Below, piece by piece: positions 1-5,759 of a stretch of 5,759 nt of DNA. The stretch's first letter is position 1, and the number at the start of each line of letters is the position of its first letter. Source of the DNA: Nitrospinaceae bacterium. Its GTDB lineage: Bacteria; Nitrospinota; Nitrospinia; Nitrospinales; Nitrospinaceae. The stretch is from the NCBI GenBank assembly GCA_029261615.1, contig JAJDAX010000049.1:1-5759 (forward strand). The letters are read 5' to 3'. The position numbers and the translations under genes were made by a program. Below the pieces are notes generated by a model. That model was not told the origin of the DNA, did no database searches, and saw nothing but the letters and a program-made list of their open reading frames with translations.

Positions 1-66
1 GGAGCAGGAAATATGGAATTACTAGAGAACCCTTTTAAAAAACTCGTTAGGAGTTTAACAATATGA
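1..66 (+). CDS. Possible 3' end of an upstream gene, overlapping the sufB start
   Basis: The frame starting at base 1 is open from the window edge to a TGA at 64-66. It ends [17 protein letters not shown] and overlaps the sufB ATG (63-65) as ATGA, a common sign of translational coupling. The sufB Shine-Dalgarno sequence would lie inside it. In many bacteria the gene before sufB is an Rrf2/IscR-type regulator, but this tail is not diagnostic and I do not recognise it. The other two plus frames stop at 23-25 and 33-35, so an upstream gene could end in either of those instead. A 22-codon open stretch is also within chance expectation. The frame is seen in the sequence; its being a gene is inference. 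Confidence 0.3.
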   Translation, partial: GAGNMELLENPFKKLVRSLTI

Positions 67-1523
67 CAGACTCTGCCAAATCCCAAAGCGTTGATGAAGT
101 GCTGGAGGAGCGCGGTCAATACAAATACGGTTTCACTACGGACATTGAATCGGATACCCTGCCAAAAGGGTTGAACGAAGATGTCATTCGGCATATTTCG
201 AAGAAAAAGAATGAGCCTGAATTCATGCTCGACTTCCGTCTCAAAGCCTACAAAAAATGGCTGACGATGGAAGAGCCGAAGTGGCCGAATGTGCATTACC
301 CGAAAATCGACTTTCAGGACATCTCTTATTACTCTGCCCCAAAACCAAAAAAGGTGCTGGAGAGCATGGATGAGGTTGATCCCGAATTGCTCCGGACATT
401 CGAGAAACTGGGCATCCCGATCGATGAACAGAAGAAACTGGCCAATGTCGCGGTCGACGCGGTGTTCGACAGTGTCAGTGTTGCCACGACTCACAAGAAA
501 AAGCTGATGGAAGTGGGCATCATTTTCTGTCCCATTTCGGAAGCATTACAGGAATACCCGGAACTGATTGAGGAATATCTCGGCACCGTGGTGCCAGTAG
601 GCGACAACTATTACTCGGCGCTCAACAGCGCAGTGTTTACCGATGGTTCATTCGTCTACATTCCACCGGATACGATTTCTCCGATGGAACTGTCAACTTA
701 CTTCCGAATCAACACCGAAGAGACCGGGCAGTTCGAACGTACGCTCATCATCTGTGCGGAAAACAGTTATGTGTCGTATCTAGAAGGTTGCACCGCGCCT
801 CAGTTCGACACCAACCAATTGCATGCGGCGGTCGTTGAATTGGTCACCATGGAAAATGCGGAGATCAAGTACAGCACGGTCCAAAACTGGTACGCCGGTG
901 ATCCTGAAACGGGCAAGGGCGGCATCTACAACTTCGTCACCAAGCGTGGCAAGTGCGTTGGCGACAATTCAAAAATTTCCTGGACTCAAGTAGAGACCGG
1001 TTCTGCCATCACCTGGAAATACCCGAGCTGCATTTTGCTGGGTGATAACACGCAAGGCGAATTTTATTCAGTCGCGCTCACCAATGGTCTGATGCAGGCT
1101 GATACCGGAACGAAGATGATCCACATTGGCGAGAACACCCGCTCGAGCATCATCTCCAAAGGCATCTCGGCAGACAGGTCGAGCAACAGTTACCGGGGGC
1201 AGGTGAAAGTCGGACCGAAAGCCAAGAACGCGAGGAACTACACGCAGTGCGACAGCATGCTGGTGGGGGACAAATGTTCCGCCCACACGTTTCCTTATAT
1301 TGAGACGTCCAACAGTTCTGTTCAACTGGAGCATGAAGCATCGACTTCAAAAATTTCAGAGGATCAGTTGTTCTATTTTGAGTCCCGCGGGATTTCACGC
1401 GAAAATGCGATTCAAGCGGTGATCAACGGGTTCTGTAAGGAAGTGTTCAAGCAGTTGCCGATGGAATTTGCGGTGGAAGCGCAAAAACTTCTGGCGCTCA
1501 AACTGGAAGACAGCGTCGGCTGA
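63..1523 (+). CDS. sufB: SufB, Fe-S cluster assembly scaffold protein
   Basis: SufB is the cytoplasmic scaffold subunit of the SufBC2D complex. It receives sulfur from the SufS-SufU relay and assembles the nascent Fe-S cluster. At 486 residues it is close to E. coli SufB (495). The N-terminal part is typical of SufB (SEPEF-like [17 protein letters not shown] near 50-66), followed by the SufBD beta-helix core and the C-terminal EDQLFY helix region. From memory of E. coli SufB, the residues found important for cluster building are all present: Arg215, Asn217, Cys243, Gln274, Trp276, Lys294, Cys396 (E. coli Cys405), and Glu423-His424-Glu425 (E. coli 432-434). No intein interrupts it. The start is supported by AGGAG at 49-53, nine bases before the ATG. 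A 158-base gap with a hairpin separates it from sufC. The assignment is very secure. Confidence 0.98.
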   Translation: MTDSAKSQSVDEVLEERGQYKYGFTTDIESDTLPKGLNEDVIRHISKKKNEPEFMLDFRLKAYKKWLTMEEPKWPNVHYPKIDFQDISYYSAPKPKKVLESMDEVDPELLRTFEKLGIPIDEQKKLANVAVDAVFDSVSVATTHKKKLMEVGIIFCPISEALQEYPELIEEYLGTVVPVGDNYYSALNSAVFTDGSFVYIPPDTISPMELSTYFRINTEETGQFERTLIICAENSYVSYLEGCTAPQFDTNQLHAAVVELVTMENAEIKYSTVQNWYAGDPETGKGGIYNFVTKRGKCVGDNSKISWTQVETGSAITWKYPSCILLGDNTQGEFYSVALTNGLMQADTGTKMIHIGENTRSSIISKGISADRSSNSYRGQVKVGPKAKNARNYTQCDSMLVGDKCSAHTFPYIETSNSSVQLEHEASTSKISEDQLFYFESRGISRENAIQAVINGFCKEVFKQLPMEFAVEAQKLLALKLEDSVG

Positions 1524-1552
1524 TTCTAGTCAGGAACAGAAAAGCAACAACG

Positions 1553-1597
1553 GCCGGGCCCGGAGACTTAGTGTCGCAGGGCCTGGCTCTCGTTTTT
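1553..1597 (+). terminator. Terminator-like hairpin between sufB and sufC
   Basis: GCCGGGCCC (1553-1561) can pair with GGGCCTGGC (1579-1587) to form a 9-base-pair stem with a single G-U pair and a 17-base loop. The loop can itself form a small GAC/GTC stem (1565-1567 with 1573-1575). A run of five T follows at 1593-1597. The stem lies 30 bases after the sufB stop. The T-run is five bases from the stem and short, so this is not a perfect intrinsic terminator. AACG (1549-1552) can pair with CGTT (1591-1594) if TCT is bulged, which would bring the T-run to the base of the helix. It could be a partial terminator, an attenuator, or an mRNA-stabilising 3' structure that sets sufB levels relative to sufCDSU. 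Confidence 0.55.
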
Positions 1598-1681
1598 AGA
1601 TGGGTGCTTGCGCATGACTGATGGGAAACAGGTCGCAGGAATTTTCAAATAAAGATTTCATACAATTGAGGAAAACAATCA

Positions 1682-2440
1682 ATGTCGTTGCTCGAAATAA
1701 AAGATTTGCATGCCGGGTTTGAAGGCACGGAAATAGTCAAAGGCGTTACGCTCACCATCAATGCCGGGGAAGTGCACGCCATTATGGGACCCAACGGGTC
1801 GGGAAAAAGCACTTTGTCCAAAGTGTTGGCCGGACACCCGTCTTACGAAGTGACTCAGGGATCTATCACCTACAAAGGGGAAAACCTTCTGGAGCTGGAC
1901 CCGGAGCAGCGCGCGCTGAAAGGTATTTTCCTGGGGTTCCAATATCCTGTAGAAATTCCAGGGGTCAACAACGCTGAGTTTCTACGTCTGGCTTACAACG
2001 CCCAACTGGTAAGCAAGGGTGAGGAAGAACTCGACCCGCTTGATTTCGATGAGTTGCTGGACATAAAAATGAAAACGGTGGATATGGATCCGAAATACAA
2101 GGATCGGTTTCTAAACGATGGTTTCTCAGGCGGTGAAAAGAAAAAAAATGAAATCCTGCAAATGGCAGTGCTCAATCCGAGTCTGTCGGTACTCGATGAA
2201 ACGGACTCCGGTCTCGACATCGACGCATTAAAAGCAGTGTCTGAAGGCGTGAATAAACTCATCAACGAAACCAACGCGCTCATTATGATCACCCATTACC
2301 AGCGCTTGTTAAATTACATTCAACCCGATTTCGTGCATGTGTTCGGACAGGGTAAAATTTTGAAATCCGGTGGCAAGGACCTTGCTCTGGAACTGGAAAA
2401 ACAAGGGTACGACTGGGTCGTTACCGAGCCTGCCAAATAA
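1682..2440 (+). CDS. sufC: SufC, ABC-type ATPase of Fe-S cluster assembly
   Basis: SufC is the soluble ABC-type ATPase that binds SufB and SufD and drives conformational changes in the scaffold. It does not transport. The 252 residues match the family size (about 250). Motifs in order: Walker A GPNGSGKST at 36-44, Q-loop Gln87 in FQYP, signature FSGGEKKK at 148-155, Walker B ending in Asp172 and catalytic Glu173, the SufC-typical DETDSGLDIDALK, and the H-loop His205. No membrane segments are apparent. The start has GAGGA at 1668-1672, nine bases upstream. sufD follows after nine bases, so the two are surely co-transcribed. Whether sufC is transcribed mainly from the sufB promoter or separately is open because of the hairpin at 1553-1597. 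I found no convincing promoter in the gap. Confidence 0.98.
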   Translation: MSLLEIKDLHAGFEGTEIVKGVTLTINAGEVHAIMGPNGSGKSTLSKVLAGHPSYEVTQGSITYKGENLLELDPEQRALKGIFLGFQYPVEIPGVNNAEFLRLAYNAQLVSKGEEELDPLDFDELLDIKMKTVDMDPKYKDRFLNDGFSGGEKKKNEILQMAVLNPSLSVLDETDSGLDIDALKAVSEGVNKLINETNALIMITHYQRLLNYIQPDFVHVFGQGKILKSGGKDLALELEKQGYDWVVTEPAK

Positions 2441-2449
2441 AGGAGACCC

Positions 2450-3760
2450 ATGTCGGACGCAATAGCAGAGCAAAAAGGGGAGGTCGCCGTTCTGGAACTT
2501 CATCGCAAGTTTCTTGAGTCCGGTGCAAGTGACGCCTTTCGGTCAATCAACGATAAAGCCATCGCCCGTTTCGAAACGCTGGGATTCCCACATCCCAAGC
2601 ATGAGATGTACACTTTCGTTAATACGCACGAAATTGCCAGCACCGTGTTTCAACTGGTGGCGGGGCAGGTAGAGCCGACATTTGTCGATGCCAACACCTA
2701 CGCCTCTTGCCAAAATTCCCGCATTGTATTTGTCGACGGTGTTTATGATGCCAGTTTGTCCAGCACAAGTGGGTTGCCTGAAGGCGTGAACCTCATTCCC
2801 CTTGAAGAAGCAGTGTCGCAGGCCGACATCAAAACGCATCTTGAAAAAACCATCGAAGGGGAGAACGACGTCTTCGCCTGTCTCAATGCGGCGTTTCTAA
2901 AAGGCGGGCTCCTGATTGAAGTTGCGTCAGGAACCGTTATGGAAACTCCCTTGCAGGTACTGATGATTGGCACGGCTGCAAAAACTTCGACGACACATCA
3001 CCCGCGTCTGTTGGTTCGGGCCGGACGGACTGCTGAAGTTAAAATGGTTACGAAGTACATTGGCACTGGTGGCGGATATTTTGTCAATTCAGTCCAGGAC
3101 TTTATTTTGGATGATGGCGCGAGTGTTTCGCTTGCGCGCGTTCAGGCAGACGATGCGCAATCCTGGCATACAGAAAAAACGCGCGTGTTCCAGGGGCGCG
3201 ATAGTCGTTTCTCCGCGCTTTGTGGTTCAGGTGGCAGTAAACTTGCCCGCGTTCACAGTGAAATCCGTTTGCAGGGTGAAGGTGCCGAGGCCAGTCTTTC
3301 CAATGCTTCCGTATTGATTGACGAGGATCAATCGCATCACTTCATTCGTATTCACCATGAAGCCGCCCACACCACCAGCCATCAGCTTTTCAAAAATGTG
3401 ATCAATGGCAAGGGACGTTCCAGTGTTGATGGGACGGTCATTGTCAATGAGGGGGCGCAACTGACGGCCTCACATCAGTTGATCAATAACCTGATGCTAT
3501 CGGATGCGGCGCATGCGGACAATAAACCGAATCTCATGATTTTTGCCGATGATGTGAAATGCACCCACGGTGCCACCGTCGGGCAAATCGATGAAGACCA
3601 ATTGTTTTATCTTAAAACGCGCGGGCTCGCGGAGGATCTTGCGACTGAGCTGCTCACCACAAGCTTTGTGGAAAGTCTGATCAGCCAGGTGCCCTATCCG
3701 GAAGTGCTTGCGGATATGAAAACCCTGTTACTCAAAAAACTTGAGGTGAAGAATGACTGA
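2450..3760 (+). CDS. sufD: SufD, Fe-S cluster assembly scaffold subunit
   Basis: SufD is the paralogue and partner of SufB in the SufBC2D scaffold, and the nascent cluster is thought to form at the SufB-SufD interface. The 436 residues fit the family (E. coli 423). The N-terminal helical region contains a GFPHPKHEMYTFVN stretch where many SufD proteins have an EEWKYT-like motif, so this segment is divergent. The SufBD beta-helix core follows. The C-terminal part carries ADDVKCTHGATVGQIDEDQLFY, with Cys371 and His373 corresponding to E. coli Cys358 and His360; the latter is a proposed cluster ligand. AGGAG at 2441-2445 lies only four bases before the ATG, and sufC ends nine bases upstream. The stop overlaps the sufS start by eight bases (ATGACTGA), indicating translational coupling. 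Confidence 0.97.
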   Translation: MSDAIAEQKGEVAVLELHRKFLESGASDAFRSINDKAIARFETLGFPHPKHEMYTFVNTHEIASTVFQLVAGQVEPTFVDANTYASCQNSRIVFVDGVYDASLSSTSGLPEGVNLIPLEEAVSQADIKTHLEKTIEGENDVFACLNAAFLKGGLLIEVASGTVMETPLQVLMIGTAAKTSTTHHPRLLVRAGRTAEVKMVTKYIGTGGGYFVNSVQDFILDDGASVSLARVQADDAQSWHTEKTRVFQGRDSRFSALCGSGGSKLARVHSEIRLQGEGAEASLSNASVLIDEDQSHHFIRIHHEAAHTTSHQLFKNVINGKGRSSVDGTVIVNEGAQLTASHQLINNLMLSDAAHADNKPNLMIFADDVKCTHGATVGQIDEDQLFYLKTRGLAEDLATELLTTSFVESLISQVPYPEVLADMKTLLLKKLEVKND

Positions 3761-4997
3761 TTCTGCCGTCGAAACCCTTCCCTTCGATGTCGATAAAATT
3801 CGTGCGGATTTTCCTGTGCTCAAACAAATCGTGCACGGCAATCCTTTGGTGTACCTGGATAACGCGGCGACTACCCAGAAACCCTGGGCGGTGATCAATC
3901 GTGTTCACAAATTTGATTCGGAAGAGTACGGCACTGTCCGGCGCGGCGCTTATTTTTTAAGCGAAGGGTCGACTCGCATGTACGATGAGGCCCGCAAAAA
4001 AATAGCGGACTTGCTGGGCACACCGGATCCCAATGAAATTATCTTTACGAGTGGAACGACACAGGCGATCAACCTGGTAGCACACAGTTTTGGTAAGGCA
4101 TTCATCAATGAAGGTGATGAGATCATCATCTCGAATATTGAGCACCATGCCAATACTGTGCCCTGGCAAGTGGTGTGCCAGGAAAGAGGCGCTGTCCTCA
4201 AAGTCATTCCGGTCAATGAGCGGGGCGAGTTGATCCTGGAGGAATATGAAAAGCTGTTGAGCGGTCGCACAAAAATGGTAGCGGTCAATCACGTTTCCAA
4301 TGCTCTCGGTACAGTCAATCCGGTTAAAGAAATAATTGCAATGGCTCGCAAGGTGGGTGCCAGGGTATTGCTCGACGGCGCGCAGAGTGCGCCGCATATG
4401 AAACTCGATGTGAAAGATCTCGATTGTGATTTTTATACCTTCTCAGGGCACAAGATGTATGGTCCGAGTGGAATCGGTGGGTTGTATGGTCGGATGGAAG
4501 TCCTCAAGGACATGCCGCCCTACGTCACCGGTGGTGACATGATCCAGCAAGTCACGATTGAAAAAACCACGTACAACAAGCCACCAAGTCGCTTCGAAGC
4601 GGGCACGCCTCCCATTTCTCAGGTTATCGGGTTGGGTGCGGCGGTGGATTACCTGCAGGCTGTGGGGATCGATAAAATCGCTGAATACGAAAACAGTCTT
4701 CTCGAGTACGGAACAAAACTCCTCGAAGGTATAGACAATGTTCAGATCGTTGGGACCGCTGAAAAAAAAGCCAGCATCCTGTCTTTTGTCAGTGACGTGA
4801 TTCACCCGCACGATGTGGTGACTCTGTTGGATCAGGATGGCATTGCCTGTCGTGGCGGTCATCACTGCGCTCAGCCAACTATGCAGCGGTTCAAGGTGCC
4901 GGCGACCACCCGGGCTTCGGTGTCTTTCTACAACAAGTATGAAGAACTCGATGCCCTGGCAGAAAGTCTGAAAAAAGCTATCAAACTGTTTTCCTGA
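3753..4997 (+). CDS. sufS: SufS, group II cysteine desulfurase
   Basis: SufS is the pyridoxal-phosphate enzyme that converts L-cysteine to L-alanine and leaves a persulfide on its active-site cysteine, supplying sulfur to the SUF machinery. The 414 residues are normal (E. coli 406). Visible motifs: YLDNAATTQKP near the start, His131 in IEHHAN (stacks on PLP), Asp208 and Gln211 in LLDGAQS, the Schiff-base Lys234 in SGHKMYGPSG, RFEAGTP, catalytic Cys372 in RGGHHCAQPTM, and Arg387 (E. coli Arg379). His353 in HPHDVVT aligns with B. subtilis SufS His342, which takes over a zinc ligand position when SufU docks, matching the sufU gene downstream. GAGG at 3743-3746 precedes the ATG by six bases, and the start lies inside the end of sufD. 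Confidence 0.97.
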   Translation: MTDSAVETLPFDVDKIRADFPVLKQIVHGNPLVYLDNAATTQKPWAVINRVHKFDSEEYGTVRRGAYFLSEGSTRMYDEARKKIADLLGTPDPNEIIFTSGTTQAINLVAHSFGKAFINEGDEIIISNIEHHANTVPWQVVCQERGAVLKVIPVNERGELILEEYEKLLSGRTKMVAVNHVSNALGTVNPVKEIIAMARKVGARVLLDGAQSAPHMKLDVKDLDCDFYTFSGHKMYGPSGIGGLYGRMEVLKDMPPYVTGGDMIQQVTIEKTTYNKPPSRFEAGTPPISQVIGLGAAVDYLQAVGIDKIAEYENSLLEYGTKLLEGIDNVQIVGTAEKKASILSFVSDVIHPHDVVTLLDQDGIACRGGHHCAQPTMQRFKVPATTRASVSFYNKYEELDALAESLKKAIKLFS

Positions 4998-5051
4998 TTA
5001 GCGCATTCAATGTTTTGTTTGCAGGTAGAACATTATTTTTTTTAATTTTGG

Positions 5052-5061
5052 AAGGTGATGG
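5052..5061 (+). promoter_or_regulatory. Strong Shine-Dalgarno site of sufU
   Basis: AAGGTGAT at 5052-5059 is an unbroken match to the 16S rRNA anti-Shine-Dalgarno region, with AAGG six bases before the sufU ATG at 5062. It settles the start and suggests that sufU is translated independently of sufS, which ends 64 bases upstream. The ATG at 5058-5060 is in another frame and too close to the site. Confidence 0.7.
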
Positions 5062-5514
5062 ATGTCATACGATAAAGAACTTTATCAGCAGGTCATTCTG
5101 GACCACAACAAGAAGCCGCGTAACTTCCGCGAAATGGAAGACTCCACGCACGCCTGTCATGGGGTCAACCCCATGTGTGGAGATGATTACACGGTTTACC
5201 TCAAGGTGACTCCGGACAATATTATTGAGGACGCGAGTTTTATGGGCTCAGGTTGCGCCATCTCGAAATCAAGCTCCTCCATGATGACGGCGTTCCTGAA
5301 AGGTAAAACCACCGATGAAGCCAAAATTGTCTTCGATGAGTTTCATAAAATGGTAATGGGCGAATTAGATCCTGAAAAAGATGAGCACCACCTGGGTAAA
5401 CTGAAAATGTTTGTCGGCGTGCGCGAATTTTCCTCCCGCGTGAAATGCGCCTCCCTCTCCTGGCATTCCATGGTCGGGGCACTTGAGAAAAACGAAGAAA
5501 TCACGACCGAGTAG
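5062..5514 (+). CDS. sufU: SufU, zinc-dependent sulfurtransferase partner of SufS
   Basis: SufU accepts the persulfide sulfur from SufS and passes it to the SufBCD scaffold. It is IscU-like in fold but acts mainly as a sulfur shuttle. The 150 residues match B. subtilis SufU (147). The zinc ligands are all in place: Cys39 and Asp41 in NPMCGDD, Cys65 in GSGCAISKSSSSMM, and Cys129 in RVKCASLSWH. The insertion between the second and third cysteines (about 92-118) distinguishes SufU from IscU, and there is no LPPVK motif for HscA as IscU would have. A fourth cysteine, Cys32, lies seven residues before Cys39. The gene closes the recognisable SUF block. No terminator is visible after it, so transcription may continue into the gene at 5668. 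No sufE is present in the window, so SufU is the evident partner of SufS. Confidence 0.96.
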   Translation: MSYDKELYQQVILDHNKKPRNFREMEDSTHACHGVNPMCGDDYTVYLKVTPDNIIEDASFMGSGCAISKSSSSMMTAFLKGKTTDEAKIVFDEFHKMVMGELDPEKDEHHLGKLKMFVGVREFSSRVKCASLSWHSMVGALEKNEEITTE

Positions 5515-5624
5515 TGCTGACGCACGGCTGACAGGAAGTGGTTGGCAGCGAAACGGATCACCTCAAAGAGAAAACCAACATTCTTCCCCGTGGGTTGATC
5601 TTCCGGACGGCCAGTCGAAAAACC

Positions 5625-5664
5625 AGGAGGTGTCTGGATGAATAGAGGCATCCGTTGGATTTGA
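5625..5664 (+). promoter_or_regulatory. Perfect Shine-Dalgarno site with an 8-codon leader frame
   Basis: AGGAGG at 5625-5630 is a full-consensus Shine-Dalgarno sequence, seven bases before an ATG at 5638. That ATG opens a frame of eight codons, MNRGIRWI, ending in TGA at 5662-5664. The next ATG, at 5668, begins the following gene in the same frame, three bases after the stop. This could be a leader peptide with re-initiation or coupling, a start interrupted by a recent nonsense change, or a sequence error. TGA is used as an ordinary stop by sufB, sufD and sufS, so a reassigned code is unlikely. Confidence 0.5.
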
Positions 5665-5667
5665 GCT

Positions 5668-5759
5668 ATGGCTCCAACACTAATAAAGAAAAAATTAGAC
5701 GACAACACCCGTCCAGGGGAGTTGGTGCAGGATATTGGCGCAGGCAAACTGTTGTGCAC
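5668..5759 (+). CDS. 5' end of a gene, possibly an AmrS-like radical SAM protein (runs off the window)
   Basis: An open frame begins at ATG 5668 and continues to the right edge, giving 30 residues that end RPGELVQDIGAGKLLC. A PGEL-x-[acidic]-G-x-L-x-C pattern just before the first cysteine resembles, from memory, the N-terminus of AmmeMemoRadiSam-system radical SAM enzymes (AmrS). In those proteins the cysteine belongs to a Cys-x-x-Cys-type motif ahead of the Fe4S4-binding CxxxCxxC. None of those later motifs is visible here, so the call rests on a short resemblance. An in-frame TGA at 5662-5664 fixes the earliest possible ATG at 5668, yet only a weak GAG lies before it. The strong ribosome-binding site belongs to the short frame upstream. 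The gene follows sufU by 153 bases on the same strand. Confidence 0.45.
   Translation, partial: MAPTLIKKKLDDNTRPGELVQDIGAGKLLC

Noticed and set aside
63..1523. Intein or insertion in sufB, as known in some SufB proteins
   Set aside because: The protein is of normal length and reads continuously through all conserved regions, so no insertion is present.
1573..1639. Repeated GTCGCAGG at 1573-1580 and 1632-1639
   Set aside because: An eight-base repeat in a 158-base gap is within chance expectation and has no symmetry or further copies.
1614..1652. 12-codon frame MTDGKQVAGIFK in the sufB-sufC gap
   Set aside because: There is no good ribosome-binding site before it and it ends 29 bases before sufC, so there is no coupling. 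It is noted only for its start resembling that of sufS.
1609..1666. Possible promoter for sufC with TACAAT at 1661-1666 as the -10 element
   Set aside because: No acceptable -35 element lies 16 to 18 bases upstream, and TTGCGC at 1609 is much too far away.
1993..2292. Minus-strand frames of 60 to 150 codons opposite sufB, sufC, sufD and sufS
   Set aside because: They mirror the coding strand, show low-complexity or atypical composition (for example Ser-rich runs opposite acidic sufC segments), and have no recognisable domains.
5514..5525. GTGC-TGAC-GCAC hairpin at the sufU stop as a terminator
   Set aside because: The stem has only four base pairs and no T-run follows.
5538..5645. 35-codon plus-strand frame with a GTG start after sufU
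   Set aside because: The only purine-rich stretch touches the GTG directly, the product looks like nothing known, and its end overlaps the AGGAGG site and short leader frame.
5343..5759. Long minus-strand open frame across the end of sufU and the following gap
   Set aside because: It lies opposite the well-supported sufU coding region, has no family resemblance, and covers the ribosome-binding site and start of the next plus-strand gene. It is most likely a chance frame.

Overview
The window holds a bacterial SUF iron-sulfur cluster assembly operon, all on the plus strand, in the order sufB (63-1523), sufC (1682-2440), sufD (2450-3760), sufS (3753-4997), sufU (5062-5514). The 5' end of a further gene starts at 5668 and runs off the right edge. 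Every full gene is intact, of normal family length, and carries the residues expected for activity. I see no mobile element, tRNA, rRNA or CRISPR array.

Layout. Bases 1-62 are the tail of whatever lies upstream. One frame is open from the left edge and stops at 64-66, overlapping the sufB start as ATGA, but two other frames could equally hold the upstream gene end. A 158-base gap between sufB and sufC contains a strong GC-rich hairpin followed by a T-run, which looks like a terminator or attenuator. From sufC on, the genes are tightly packed: a 9-base gap, then an 8-base overlap, then a 64-base gap before sufU. The 153 bases after sufU hold no obvious terminator. They do hold a near-ideal Shine-Dalgarno sequence that serves an 8-codon open frame directly in front of, and in frame with, the next gene.

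How the genes work together. SufS takes sulfur from cysteine as a persulfide on Cys372. SufU, the zinc-dependent partner, accepts it at Cys39. SufB, SufC and SufD form the scaffold on which the nascent cluster is built, with ATP hydrolysis by SufC. SufS carries His353, which aligns with the histidine used in the SufS-SufU zinc ligand swap known from Bacillus subtilis. The SufS-SufU pair is therefore internally consistent, and no sufE is seen here. The partial last gene has a start that resembles AmrS-type radical SAM proteins of the AmmeMemoRadiSam family. If so, it would be an Fe4S4 enzyme encoded beside the cluster assembly genes, but only 30 residues are visible.

Organism. The moderate GC content (roughly half), the sufBCDSU order with SufU instead of SufE, and Shine-Dalgarno sites before the genes indicate a bacterium outside the enteric SufABCDSE type. 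A deep-branching Gram-negative lineage such as Nitrospinota or Nitrospirota is a guess of low confidence. This is a well-known system. The parts that deserve a second look are the untranslated regions and the two window edges.
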